Source: Paraburkholderia sp. LEh10 (GTDB lineage: Bacteria; Pseudomonadota; Gammaproteobacteria; Burkholderiales; Burkholderiaceae). Taken from it: a DNA stretch of 64,000 nucleotides. The translations under genes and the position numbers were made by a program. The stretch covers positions 1 through 64,000 of the forward strand of contig NZ_JAGIPX010000044.1 in NCBI RefSeq assembly GCF_017814945.1, given 5' to 3'. Below, one piece after another: positions 43,917 through 52,865 of this stretch; the stretch's first letter is position 1; the number at the start of each line of letters is the position of its first letter. Under the pieces are notes generated by a model that worked only from the letters and a program-made list of their open reading frames with translations, searched no databases and was not told the origin of the DNA.

Positions 43917-45236
43917 TCAGCGTAGATCGTCGTGCGCCGTCTCGCGCATCGTGAGGACGAACGCAACCGACACGACGGACGACAGCGCGAGGTACGCGGT
44001 GGGCGATAGCGGAGAGTGCGTGATGCCGATCAGCATCGTCGACACGAACGGCGCGAACCCGCCGAACAGCACGGCGGCGAGACTGTAGCCAATCGACATC
44101 CACGTCGAGCGCGAACGCGTCGGAAACATCTCGGCGATGGCGGCCGGGCCCGGCCCCGAGAACAACGCGATCGAAGCGGCAAACACGATCTGCGCCGTGA
44201 GTATCACCCCGATGTGCCGGCTCGCGAGAACCCAGCTCAGCAGGATGTACGGCAGTACGATGAACGCGATGCACGATGCAAGCAGCAGCGGCTTGCGGCC
44301 GATACGATCGGACAGCTTGCCCACCAACGGCACCGCCACCACGAGCACGAGCAAACCTGCCGTGTTCGACCACAATGCGCTTGCATGGTCCAGGCCGACG
44401 AACTTCTGAAAGAAGGTCGGCATATAGGCCAGCATGATGTAGTAGGACACGTTCCACAGTATTGCAAAGCCGAAGGCCCTGAACGCAAGCCGCAACCCCG
44501 CCGGTACGCTCAACGATTCCGACTTCACCACTGCATCGGAAAACGTAGGCGCTTCGGCGATATTGCGGCGCATGTACATGCCCACCGGACCGAGCAGACA
44601 GCCGAGCAGAAAGGGCACACGCCAGCCCCAGCTGTCCATCGCATCGGGGCCTAGCGCCGTACTGCAGAGCGCACTGACACCCGAGCCGAGCAGCATGCCG
44701 AGCGCCACGCTGCTTTGCTGGAAGCTGCCGAACAGGCCACGCTTTCCATCAGGTGCCCATTCGACGATGAACGCCGTCGCGCCGCCCCACTCGCCGCCCG
44801 CGGAAAAGCCTTGCAGCAACCGCGCGCTCATCACCAGCAGCGGCGCGGCAATGCCGATCGATGCGTACGTCGGCACCAGCCCGATTGCGACTGTGCTGCC
44901 CGCCATCATGAACATCGTGACCAACAGCGCGGCTTTACGGCCTCGCATGTCGGCGAATCTGCCGAGCACGATGCCGCCCAATGGCCGCATGACGAAACCC
45001 GCGCCAAACACCGCGAAGGTCGCGAGCATCGACGTGAAGTCGTCTTTCGCCGGGAAAAACTTGTGCGCGATGATCGTCGCGAGAAAGCCGTAGACGGCGA
45101 AGTCGTACCACTCGAGCACGTTGCCGATCGCCGCTGCGGCAACCGCGCGTCGCGCGCCGGCGCGATCGTTTGTCGGTACGTCGGACGATGCGGGTCGCGC
45201 GTCGGCACGCACCCGTTCTAGCGTAGATGTATTCAC
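43917..45236 (-). CDS. MFS transporter, metabolite:proton symporter (MHS) type
   Basis: A 439-residue major facilitator protein with twelve hydrophobic segments. The first helix region IGNVLEWYDFAVYGFLA and the RPLGGIVLGRFADMRGRK loop are hallmarks of the MHS group (ProP, ShiA, KgtP), which import organic acids, proline or betaine with protons. The start is a GTG at 45236 with GAGAGG upstream; extending upstream would overlap the HyuB2 end region. Sits between HyuB2 and the DadA-like gene. Confidence 0.9.
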   Translation of the reverse strand: MNTSTLERVRADARPASSDVPTNDRAGARRAVAAAAIGNVLEWYDFAVYGFLATIIAHKFFPAKDDFTSMLATFAVFGAGFVMRPLGGIVLGRFADMRGRKAALLVTMFMMAGSTVAIGLVPTYASIGIAAPLLVMSARLLQGFSAGGEWGGATAFIVEWAPDGKRGLFGSFQQSSVALGMLLGSGVSALCSTALGPDAMDSWGWRVPFLLGCLLGPVGMYMRRNIAEAPTFSDAVVKSESLSVPAGLRLAFRAFGFAILWNVSYYIMLAYMPTFFQKFVGLDHASALWSNTAGLLVLVVAVPLVGKLSDRIGRKPLLLASCIAFIVLPYILLSWVLASRHIGVILTAQIVFAASIALFSGPGPAAIAEMFPTRSRSTWMSIGYSLAAVLFGGFAPFVSTMLIGITHSPLSPTAYLALSSVVSVAFVLTMRETAHDDLR

Positions 45237-45338
45237 TGGAAGCCTCTCACCCGTTCGGACACTACTGCTTCGCAAATCCCGGCCACGGCATGCATGAAGC
45301 GCCGCCGGGATCATTCACTCAACGCATGGCAAGCGGCG

Positions 45339-46985
45339 CTACACCTTGCCCGCCGCGCGGTCGCTAGCACGCGCCGCTTCGTCGCGTGTGGCTGGATCGC
45401 CCCAGCCGCCGCCGCCCGCTGTCCCGACGATCAGCCTGTCACCACGCCGCATCGTCGTGACAATCTTCGAGTTGATCGGCTCGGTCTCGCCCGAACGGCG
45501 AACGATTGCGCTCTGCGCGCAAAGGCCCGGCTCTCCGCCCGATGCGCCCTGTGCGGCATGCCGATGCCCTTCGCCGCGATGCGTGACCGTCAGATGGTCG
45601 CAAAGGACTTCGAACTCCTTGACCAGACCGAGGCCGCCGCGAAAGTGGCCGTCGCCACCCGAGCCGGTGCGCAATGCGACTTGCCGCACGCGCAGCGGCG
45701 CGTTCATCTCGATGGCCTCGGCGGGATAGTTCATGCAGTTCGACGCATCGGTTTCAATCACGTCGACGCCGTCGCCATCGCGGCTCGCGCCGTTGCCGCC
45801 CGCGATCAATTCGCCCACCACGAAACGCCGCCCGTCATCGTCCACGCCGCCGAACGCGATGGCCGTCAAGGTGCTGGCGGAATCGGCGCCGACCTTGTCG
45901 GGCAACACTTCCTTGAATGCCGCGAGCAGGCAGGCCGTAATGCGCTTGATCGTGGAGGTGCGTGAACACACGGGCGCCGGCGCTTCCGGATTGACGAGCG
46001 AGCGTTCCGGCAAGGTCAGCGTCACGGGACGAAAGCAGCCGCCGTTGGTGGGAATGGTCGAATCGGTCAGCACCCGCACGGCGAAATACGCGGCCGCCTG
46101 AGAACCGGACGGCACGCAGTTGAACGGCCCGCGAACTTGCGCAGCCGTGCCAGTGAAGTCGACGTGGAAACGTCCATCGGAGACTTCGACGGCCACCTGA
46201 ATCTTCACCGGTTCGTCGAGATCGATGCCGTCGTTGTCGAGCCAGCCGGTGTACGTGTAACGCCCGGCGGGAACCGCGCGCAACGCTTCGAGCGTCATGC
46301 GTTCGGAGTGATCGAGCAGTTCGGCGGACATCGCCGACAACGCCGCTTCGCCAAACACGGATTCCACTTCCTGCAGCCGCCGGATACCGATCTTGCACCC
46401 TGCTATCTGCGCCGTGATATCGCCCATCAAGGTATCGGGAATGCGCACGTTCAGGCGCATCATCGCGTCGAGCGTTTCGTTAAGCTGGCCCGCGTCGTAC
46501 AGCTTGAGCGGCGGAATGCGCAGCCCTTCCTGGAAGATTTCCGTCGCGTTGGTGGGAATCGAGCCTGGCGTCATGCCGCCCACGTCCTGGTGGTGCGCCA
46601 TCGTGGCCGCCAGCGCGATCGGCTTGCCCGCGAGCCCGAACACGGGCGCAACGAGTGCGATGTCCGGCAGATGGGTGCCGCCAAGATACGGGTCGTTCAT
46701 GATGTAGACATCGCCATCGCGCATCGAATCGAGCGGATAGCGGGCGAGAATGGCCGCGACGATCGGGATCAGGGTCGCGAGGTGAATCGGCACCGAGCAC
46801 GCTTGCGCCAAGGTCTCGCCTAGCGGCGTGAACAGGCTGGCCGATGCATCCAGACCTTCCTTGACGATGGGCGAAAAGGAACTGCGCAACAGCGTCAGTT
46901 CCATTTCGTTTGCGATCCCGTCGAGCTTGTGGCGCATCACTTCGAGCGTGATGGGATCGATGGAAACGGGGTTGGCGTTCATCAT
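45339..46985 (-). CDS. Hydantoinase/oxoprolinase subunit B (HyuB), copy 2
   Basis: A 548-residue HyuB protein of the short class, like copy 1. Motifs: MNDPYLGGTHLPDI, then AHHQDVGGMTPGS, which match the metal-site consensus better than copy 1, and the C-terminal GTAGGGGWGDP. ATG ATG start at 46985/46982 with GGAGAA. Lies 17 bases after HyuA2. Its operon is HyuA2-HyuB2-MFS-DadA-IclR. Confidence 0.93.
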   Translation of the reverse strand: MMNANPVSIDPITLEVMRHKLDGIANEMELTLLRSSFSPIVKEGLDASASLFTPLGETLAQACSVPIHLATLIPIVAAILARYPLDSMRDGDVYIMNDPYLGGTHLPDIALVAPVFGLAGKPIALAATMAHHQDVGGMTPGSIPTNATEIFQEGLRIPPLKLYDAGQLNETLDAMMRLNVRIPDTLMGDITAQIAGCKIGIRRLQEVESVFGEAALSAMSAELLDHSERMTLEALRAVPAGRYTYTGWLDNDGIDLDEPVKIQVAVEVSDGRFHVDFTGTAAQVRGPFNCVPSGSQAAAYFAVRVLTDSTIPTNGGCFRPVTLTLPERSLVNPEAPAPVCSRTSTIKRITACLLAAFKEVLPDKVGADSASTLTAIAFGGVDDDGRRFVVGELIAGGNGASRDGDGVDVIETDASNCMNYPAEAIEMNAPLRVRQVALRTGSGGDGHFRGGLGLVKEFEVLCDHLTVTHRGEGHRHAAQGASGGEPGLCAQSAIVRRSGETEPINSKIVTTMRRGDRLIVGTAGGGGWGDPATRDEAARASDRAAGKV

Positions 46986-47002
46986 GGATTCTCCAGGCGT
47001 TA

Positions 47003-49051
47003 TCAGCGGCGGTTCAGCAAGAGATTGCCCGCGGCGTCGACTTCACCGTGCCAGCCCGGATGAACGAGCGTCGTGGTGTCGGCCTGCTCGACAATCGCGG
47101 GACCTTCGAAGGTGTATCCAACGGGCAACGATTCGCGGCGCAACACGCGCGCATCGACCGGGCCGCTTTCCGGCGAGATCACGATCGGACGCGTGGAGGT
47201 TTTCGGCTCGCCGTCGCGCGAAGGCGCGTAAGCCGTATCGGGCACACGCGGCGCCGGCACGCGATGCAGCGAACGCAGATTGACGATGCGCACGCGTCCC
47301 GCCGTGCAATGTCCATACACGCGATGGTGTTGCGCGTAAAACGCCTCGACCAGTGCTTCGAGTGGCGCGTCGTGGGCGCGGTCGAACGACACTTCCAGCG
47401 TGTACGACTGGCCGACGAAACAGACGTCGGCGAAATAGAGGCGCTGCAACGCTTCGCTGCCGATTGCCTCGCTGGCCATCAATGCATCGCATCGTGCATC
47501 CAGCACGTCGAGCGCGGAGTTGACGGCAGCGATCGACGTCCGGTCGACATCCTGCCCAAACGCGGACGACGCCTCGTGCTCGACGGGAGCCGACAGCAGC
47601 CCGTACGCGGCGAGCACACCCGGATAACGCGGCACGAGTACGCGCGACATGCCGAGATCGGCCGCCAGCGAGGTCACGTGCATGCCGCCTCCGCCGCCGA
47701 GCGGCAGCAGGCTGAAGCCACGCGGATCGACGCCCTGCTTCACCGACACGAGCCGGATGCCTTCCGCCATTTGCGCATTGACCACGCGATGAATACCCAG
47801 CGCCGCGTGTTCGACGCTCACACCCATCGGGCGCGCGATGTGCGTGTAGATGGCTTCGCGCGCGCGGTCCGGTTCCAGCGTCAACGCGCCGCCCGCGAAA
47901 TAGGCGGGATCGATGTATCCGAGAACCACGGATGCGTCCGTGACCGTCGCAAGCGTGCCACCCCTGCCATAACAGGCCGGCCCAGGCTGCGAACCCGCCG
48001 ATCGCGGACCGACCCGCAAGCCGCCGCCTGCATCGATCCATGCAATCGAGCCGCCGCCCGAGCCGATCGAGTTGACATCGACCATCGGCACGCGAACCGT
48101 ATAGCCGTCGACGTAACCTTCGGAGCGGATCAGCGCTTCCCCTTCGCTGATGAGTGCGATGTCGCTGCTCGTGCCGCCCACGTCGACGGTAATCAGATTG
48201 CGGATGCCCGCGCTGTCACCGACCCGTTGCGCGCCGATCACGCCCGCAGCGGGGCCCGACAGAAACAGGCGCACAGGACGCTCGCGCGCCACCGTCGACG
48301 CCATCAGGCCGCCGCGCGACTGGATAACCTGAAGCGGTGCACCGACGCCTTTGCGGCGCAAGCCATCATCCAGCCGACGCAGATAGCCGTCGATAACAGG
48401 CTTCACGTACGCGTCGAAAGCCGTCACCACGGTGCGCTCGTACTCGCGGAACGATGGATCGACTTCGTGAGACAGCGCCACCGACAGATCAGGCCACGCT
48501 TGCTGGATCAGTTCGCGGGCTCGCAGCTCATGCGCCGGATTGGCAAAGGAAAACAGGAAGCAGATTGCGATGGCTTCGACACCCGCGCCCACGAGCTTGC
48601 CGACGGCTTCAAGCAGGTCGGCATCCTGCATCGCTTCGAGGACGGTGCCGTCGTGAGCGATGCGCTCGCCCACTTCCAGACGAAACTCCCCGCTCGCGAG
48701 AAATGACGGCGTCTCCGGTTTCAGCACCGCGCGGTACATGTCGCGGCGCATCTGACGCCCGATTTCGAGCACGTCGCGAAAGCCGCGCGTCGTGACGATG
48801 CCGATGCGTGCGCCGCGCCGTTCCAGCACGGCATTCGTCGCGACGGTCGTACCGTGCGCAAAGCGGACCACGGACGCCGGTTCGATCCCGTAGCTCGCCG
48901 CAAGCTGTCCGATCGCCTCGACGACCGCGATGCTCTCGTCTTCGCGCGTCGTCGGTGTCTTGAAGAACTGGATTCGCCCGCGTTCATCTTGTGCAACGAC
49001 ATCGGTAAACGTGCCCCCAATGTCTACGCCCACCGTGAAAGTCTCAGCCAT
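47003..49051 (-). CDS. ATP-dependent hydantoinase/oxoprolinase subunit A (HyuA), copy 2
   Basis: A 682-residue HyuA ATPase with intact phosphate motifs: GVDIGGTFTD near residue 8, HGTTVATNAVLERRG, VDVGGTSSDIALI and GRGGTLATVTDASV. ATG at 49051 (second of two adjacent ATGs) has AGGAG at 5-base spacing. A strong promoter and two palindromes lie upstream. First gene of the module 2 operon and divergent from the XRE-cupin regulator. Confidence 0.94.
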   Translation of the reverse strand: MAETFTVGVDIGGTFTDVVAQDERGRIQFFKTPTTREDESIAVVEAIGQLAASYGIEPASVVRFAHGTTVATNAVLERRGARIGIVTTRGFRDVLEIGRQMRRDMYRAVLKPETPSFLASGEFRLEVGERIAHDGTVLEAMQDADLLEAVGKLVGAGVEAIAICFLFSFANPAHELRARELIQQAWPDLSVALSHEVDPSFREYERTVVTAFDAYVKPVIDGYLRRLDDGLRRKGVGAPLQVIQSRGGLMASTVARERPVRLFLSGPAAGVIGAQRVGDSAGIRNLITVDVGGTSSDIALISEGEALIRSEGYVDGYTVRVPMVDVNSIGSGGGSIAWIDAGGGLRVGPRSAGSQPGPACYGRGGTLATVTDASVVLGYIDPAYFAGGALTLEPDRAREAIYTHIARPMGVSVEHAALGIHRVVNAQMAEGIRLVSVKQGVDPRGFSLLPLGGGGGMHVTSLAADLGMSRVLVPRYPGVLAAYGLLSAPVEHEASSAFGQDVDRTSIAAVNSALDVLDARCDALMASEAIGSEALQRLYFADVCFVGQSYTLEVSFDRAHDAPLEALVEAFYAQHHRVYGHCTAGRVRIVNLRSLHRVPAPRVPDTAYAPSRDGEPKTSTRPIVISPESGPVDARVLRRESLPVGYTFEGPAIVEQADTTTLVHPGWHGEVDAAGNLLLNRR

Positions 49052-49088
49052 CATCGCTCCTGTCGGGTTAATGCTCATATATCGCTAT

Positions 49089-49141
49089 ACGATATTCACG
49101 TATCGTTATTAAATTTAGGTGGCCATATTGACCATGTCAAT
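49089..49141 (-). promoter_or_regulatory. Promoter with two operator palindromes for HyuA2
   Basis: On the minus strand: TTGACA (49135-49140), a 17-bp spacer, then TAAATT (49112-49117). The palindrome ATTGAC-CAT-GTCAAT (49127-49141) overlaps the -35, and ACGATA-N6-TATCGT (49089-49106) lies at the expected transcript start. The regulator could be IclR2 or the XRE-cupin protein. Confidence 0.65.
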
Positions 49142-49276
49142 AAGCGGTCTGCCCTGGGTTTTCCAGTAGAAAGACGCGTAAAACGCGCGCGAAGGCATGC
49201 AGTGCAAAGCTGTAGCGGGAGTCTGACGGCGCCGGTTTTATTCGCGGCGCAGCGCCAAAAAAGCCGGCGGGGCGTG

Positions 49277-49290
49277 TTTATAATAGTGAA
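49277..49290 (+). promoter_or_regulatory. TTTAyaATAGTGAA box upstream of the XRE-cupin gene
   Basis: TTTATAATAGTGAA includes a -10-like TATAAT. It matches at 12 of 14 positions the boxes at 54443-54456 and, less well, 54289-54302, so it may be an operator for the XRE-cupin protein itself. Confidence 0.45.
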
Positions 49291-49333
49291 CAGCGTGAAA
49301 TTCGCTCCCTGCCTTTTCTCTTTCCAAGCACTC

Positions 49334-49987
49334 ATGCCTCGAGAATCTCGCATCGCCCACGATGCCGAACAGTCGGCTGGAACGCGCGGTCCCACCATTC
49401 CCAAAATCGGCCCCGCGGTCAAACGGCTGAGGCAGGAGAAAGGGCTCTCGCTGAAGGAGCTTTCGGAGCGCTCCGGCGTGTCCACGGGCATGCTGAGCCG
49501 GATCGAACGGAACCTCGCGAACCCGTCGTTGCGCGTCATGACCCAGATCCGTCATGCGCTGGGCGCCGCGGCCGGCGCATTGTTCACCGACTCGCCTCCC
49601 CAGCCCGCGCCTGTCGTCCGCATCGCGCCTTCCGTCGGCACGTCGTCGTTCATCTGCAAGCAGGATCAGCGTCCGCAGCTGGATTTCGGGTACATGCGCA
49701 AGGAATTGCTGACGCCGCGCTCGTCCGTCGGCATGCAGATGATGATTCTCAGCATCCCGCCACAAGGCGCTTCGGGTAGCGAGCCGTTCCGTTATCCGGC
49801 GGAAAAGGCTGGGCTGATGCTGGAAGGCGAGATGATCCTCACAGTTGGCGACGAGAAGTTCATGCTCGAAGAAGGCGACAGTTTCCTGTTCGACGGATCG
49901 CTCGCCCACACGGTGTCGAATCCTGGCGACACGCCCTGCAAGGTGCTGTGGATCATCGGTGCAGTGTCGGGCGGACAGCATATTTAG
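49334..49987 (+). CDS. XRE-cupin transcriptional regulator (PuuR-like)
   Basis: A 217-residue regulator: XRE helix-turn-helix at about 27-80 (VKRLRQEKGLSLKELSERSGVSTG then SRIERN) and a C-terminal cupin_2 barrel (about 140-210). The HxH of metal cupins is replaced in the first cupin motif; a His in SLAHTVSN remains in the second. This is the architecture of PuuR, the putrescine-responsive repressor, and the gene neighbours a PuuB-like oxidase and PotABC-like transporter. ATG at 49334 chosen; an in-frame GTG upstream is possible. Convergent with the permease gene. Confidence 0.92.
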   Translation: MPRESRIAHDAEQSAGTRGPTIPKIGPAVKRLRQEKGLSLKELSERSGVSTGMLSRIERNLANPSLRVMTQIRHALGAAAGALFTDSPPQPAPVVRIAPSVGTSSFICKQDQRPQLDFGYMRKELLTPRSSVGMQMMILSIPPQGASGSEPFRYPAEKAGLMLEGEMILTVGDEKFMLEEGDSFLFDGSLAHTVSNPGDTPCKVLWIIGAVSGGQHI

Positions 49988-49995
49988 CGGAAATA

Positions 49996-50029
49996 TCCCG
50001 TCATGCATGCCGCAGCATGCACGACGGGA
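49996..50029. terminator. Strong bidirectional hairpin terminator
   Basis: TCCCGTC-A-TGCATGC, loop CGCA, GCATGCA-C-GACGGGA: two perfect 7-bp stem segments separated by one mismatch. It lies between the convergent XRE-cupin and ABC permease genes. No long T-tract, but the symmetry and position support a shared terminator. Confidence 0.7.
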
Positions 50030-50055
50030 AGCAACGCGTTCGACGCAGCAAACGC

Positions 50056-50892
50056 TCAGGCCACCGTCAGCCTCTTGATCCCGTAAGTCGTCTCCACGAC
50101 ACCCAGAATCACCACGGCCATCAGCATCTGCACGGTGCTGATCGCGGCAATCGACGGATCGAACTGGTTCTGCATGTAACTCAGCATCACGACGGGAAGC
50201 GTATTCGTACTCGCGGTGCCGAAGAAAAACGACAGTGGCAGGTTGTCGAGCGAAATCAGAAAGGCGAACAGGCCTCCCGCGAATATGCCAGGGCGGATCA
50301 GCGGCAATATGGTGTGCCGAAGTGTCTGCAGACGCGTGGCGCCCAGAATCGCCGAGGCTTCCTCGAGATTCGGTGAAATGCTGCGATATACCGCCAGCAC
50401 CGTGCGCACCATATACGGTATCGAAACGACCGTATGCGCAATCAGCAGCGCGCCCATCGAAATACCCAGCGAGATCGACGACAGGAAGTACAGCAACGAC
50501 AGTCCCAGCATGATCGCCGGTACGGAAATGGGCGCGAGCAGCAGGTCCGCGACGAGCGACGCCACCGGATGAGTCGATCGCGCGATCACCATCGCGGCGG
50601 GAATGCCCAGCAGCGCCGCCATCAACGACGAACCCAGCGCCACTTCGATGCTTACCAGCAGCGAGTCCATAAAGGGCTTGTATTCGATCATGCGGGTGTA
50701 CCAGTCGAACGAAAAACGCTCGATGGGGAACATGATGAACGATGACTCGGAAAACGACACGATCACGACCGAGACAATTGGCGCCAGCAGAAACAGCATC
50801 ACAATCACAGTGAAGCCAGCCAGCAGATAGCGGGACAGGTTCAGCGGCGCACGACGTGCGCGGCCATCGCCTTGAATCAGTTCAACGCTCAT
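50056..50892 (-). CDS. Polyamine/spermidine-type ABC permease (PotC/YdcV-like)
   Basis: A 278-residue BPD_transp_1 permease with six hydrophobic segments. The EAA-type loop is readable as EEASAILGATRLQTLRHTILPLIRPGI near residues 190-216. N-terminal residues before the first helix are polar (GDGRARRAPLN). ATG at 50892 overlaps the stop of the other permease (ATGA). One of two permeases of a PotABC-like importer. Confidence 0.9.
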   Translation of the reverse strand: MSVELIQGDGRARRAPLNLSRYLLAGFTVIVMLFLLAPIVSVVIVSFSESSFIMFPIERFSFDWYTRMIEYKPFMDSLLVSIEVALGSSLMAALLGIPAAMVIARSTHPVASLVADLLLAPISVPAIMLGLSLLYFLSSISLGISMGALLIAHTVVSIPYMVRTVLAVYRSISPNLEEASAILGATRLQTLRHTILPLIRPGIFAGGLFAFLISLDNLPLSFFFGTASTNTLPVVMLSYMQNQFDPSIAAISTVQMLMAVVILGVVETTYGIKRLTVA

Positions 50893-51785
50893 GATTTGGC
50901 ATTCCTCTTTCGAACGAGACGGGCCTGCAAAACAAGTCCGATCAGCGCGACGAGCAACAGCACATTGCCCATCGCGGCGGCAAACGCAACATCGTGTGTG
51001 ACGTTGAACTGTTGATAGATCAGCAGCGCAATCGTCGTCACCTTGCCGCCACCCAGCAGCAGCATCGTGAGAAAGCTGCCGTTCGTGATCACGAACACGA
51101 GAATGCATCCCGTCAGAATGCCGTCGAAACTGAGCGGCAACGTGACGCTCAGAAACGCCCGCAAGCGTCCTGCACCGAGTGAACGTGCTGAATCTTCGAG
51201 ACGCAGGTCGACGGACTGCAATATCGACGAGATCGACAGCACCATGAACGGCAACATCACGTGCACGAGGCCGAGATACACCGAGACAGGACTGTTGAGA
51301 ATGTCCGCGGCACGGTCGATAAGTCCGAACTTCATCAGCGCAACGTTCAGTAGCCCTCTTCTTGCAAGCAGGACGTTCCAGCCGAACGTTCGCATGATGA
51401 TGGACGTGAGCAACGGCGCAACGAGACAGAAGACGATCGCGCCGCTCGCGCGGCCGGCATGCCGGCACATGAAGTAGGCAATCGGATAGCCCACTATCAG
51501 GCAGAAGAAGGTCGTTACGCAACTGACCTTCAATGTCACACCGAGAATGCCCAGATAGTACGGGTCGGTGAACAGCTGCCTGTAGTACACAAAGTGGCCG
51601 GATGTTGCAGCCGCGCCGCCCGTCATGCTGCGCACCACATTCTCGAGCAGCGGAATGAGGAAGAACACGGCGAGAAACGCGAGTGCGGGCAACGCCCACC
51701 ATCGCTGCGCAACGGTGTAGGACCGCGACGGCCGTTTGCGCGCCACCGGTACGGCGGTCGCTGTCGTCTGAACATCGAAGTTCAT
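50889..51785 (-). CDS. Polyamine/spermidine-type ABC permease (PotB/YdcU-like)
   Basis: A 298-residue BPD_transp_1 permease; first hydrophobic segment at about 30-50 (WWALPALAFLAVFFLIPLLE), the EAA loop as LEDSARSLGAGRLRAFLSVTLPLSFDGI near 195-222. Located 12 bases after the ATPase stop, and overlapping the second permease by 4 bases. Confidence 0.9.
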   Translation of the reverse strand: MNFDVQTTATAVPVARKRPSRSYTVAQRWWALPALAFLAVFFLIPLLENVVRSMTGGAAATSGHFVYYRQLFTDPYYLGILGVTLKVSCVTTFFCLIVGYPIAYFMCRHAGRASGAIVFCLVAPLLTSIIMRTFGWNVLLARRGLLNVALMKFGLIDRAADILNSPVSVYLGLVHVMLPFMVLSISSILQSVDLRLEDSARSLGAGRLRAFLSVTLPLSFDGILTGCILVFVITNGSFLTMLLLGGGKVTTIALLIYQQFNVTHDVAFAAAMGNVLLLVALIGLVLQARLVRKRNAKS

Positions 51786-51797
51786 GTTCCTATCCTT

Positions 51798-52865
51798 TCA
51801 GGCGAGAATCATCGCCGATTCCGGCAGCCAGTTGAGGCCGACCGGCGCGCTACGCTCGACGGGCAACGGCTCCTGGCTGTAGACGAGCGCCGTGCGGCTG
51901 CTAACGCCTTCGAGTGCGAGTTCATAGGCGAAGTAGTTGCCACGGAATACGATGTCGAGCACCGTCGCGGGCAAACCCTGCTCCCTGCCGACAATCTTCA
52001 TCTTTTCCGGCCGCACGGCGATTTTGATCGGCTGTCCGGCGCCGGCTTCCGCGTCGGAAGGAATGGGACCATCGAATGCGGGCGCGAAATCGAATTCCAT
52101 GGCCGGCGCGTTCGCCGACCGCTTCACCGTGCCCGAGAAGATATTGGCCGCACCGAGAAATTCCGAAACGAACTGCGATTTCGGCGACGCGTATATCTCC
52201 GTCGGCGTGCCGACCTGCAGCACCTGCCCTTCCGACATCACAGCGATGCGATCGCTCATCGTCAAGGCTTCTTCCTGATCGTGCGTCACCATGATCGACG
52301 TGATCTGAAAGCGCCGCTGTATTTCGCGCAGTTCGAATTGCATCCGCTCGCGCAGATTCTTGTCGAGCGCGCCGAGCGGCTCGTCGAGCAGCAGCACGGA
52401 AGGATTGGTGATGAGCGCGCGAGCCAGCGCGACACGCTGCTGCTGTCCGCCGGAGAGCTGATGAATCCGGCGATCTTCAAATCCACCGAGACGAACCGTT
52501 TCGAGCATTTCTCCAACGCGCTGCCGCTGCTCGGCGCGGCTCACGCCGCGCATCTTCAGTCCATATGCAACGTTCTCGCCGATCGTCATGTGCGGGAACA
52601 GTCCATAGTTCTGAAACACCATCCCGATCGAGCGACGATTGGGCGGCACCAGGGTGACGTCGTCGTTGCCGAACCAGACGCTGCCGACATCGGGCACGTC
52701 GAAGCCGGCGATCATGCGCAACGTCGTGGTCTTCCCACATCCCGATGGCCCAAGCAACGACAACAGTTCGCCGGGTTTCACATCGATGTTCAGTGGCTTG
52801 AGCGCCTGCACGGCACCGAACGATTTGCTGACGCCGCGTAGCCTCACGGAAACCGAGTTTCTCAT
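51798..52865 (-). CDS. Polyamine-type ABC transporter ATPase (PotA-like)
   Basis: A 355-residue ATPase: Walker A GPSGCGKTT (residues 39-47), Q-loop VFQNYGLF (about 83-90), LSGGQ signature (137-141), Walker B VLLLDEP (157-163) and a C-terminal TOBE domain (about 275-355). This is the PotA/FbpC type that powers uptake of polyamines, opines or iron. ATG at 52865 has GGAGGA and shares one base with the preceding oxidase stop (TGATG). Works with the two permeases downstream and the binding protein at 54539. Confidence 0.94.
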   Translation of the reverse strand: MRNSVSVRLRGVSKSFGAVQALKPLNIDVKPGELLSLLGPSGCGKTTTLRMIAGFDVPDVGSVWFGNDDVTLVPPNRRSIGMVFQNYGLFPHMTIGENVAYGLKMRGVSRAEQRQRVGEMLETVRLGGFEDRRIHQLSGGQQQRVALARALITNPSVLLLDEPLGALDKNLRERMQFELREIQRRFQITSIMVTHDQEEALTMSDRIAVMSEGQVLQVGTPTEIYASPKSQFVSEFLGAANIFSGTVKRSANAPAMEFDFAPAFDGPIPSDAEAGAGQPIKIAVRPEKMKIVGREQGLPATVLDIVFRGNYFAYELALEGVSSRTALVYSQEPLPVERSAPVGLNWLPESAMILA

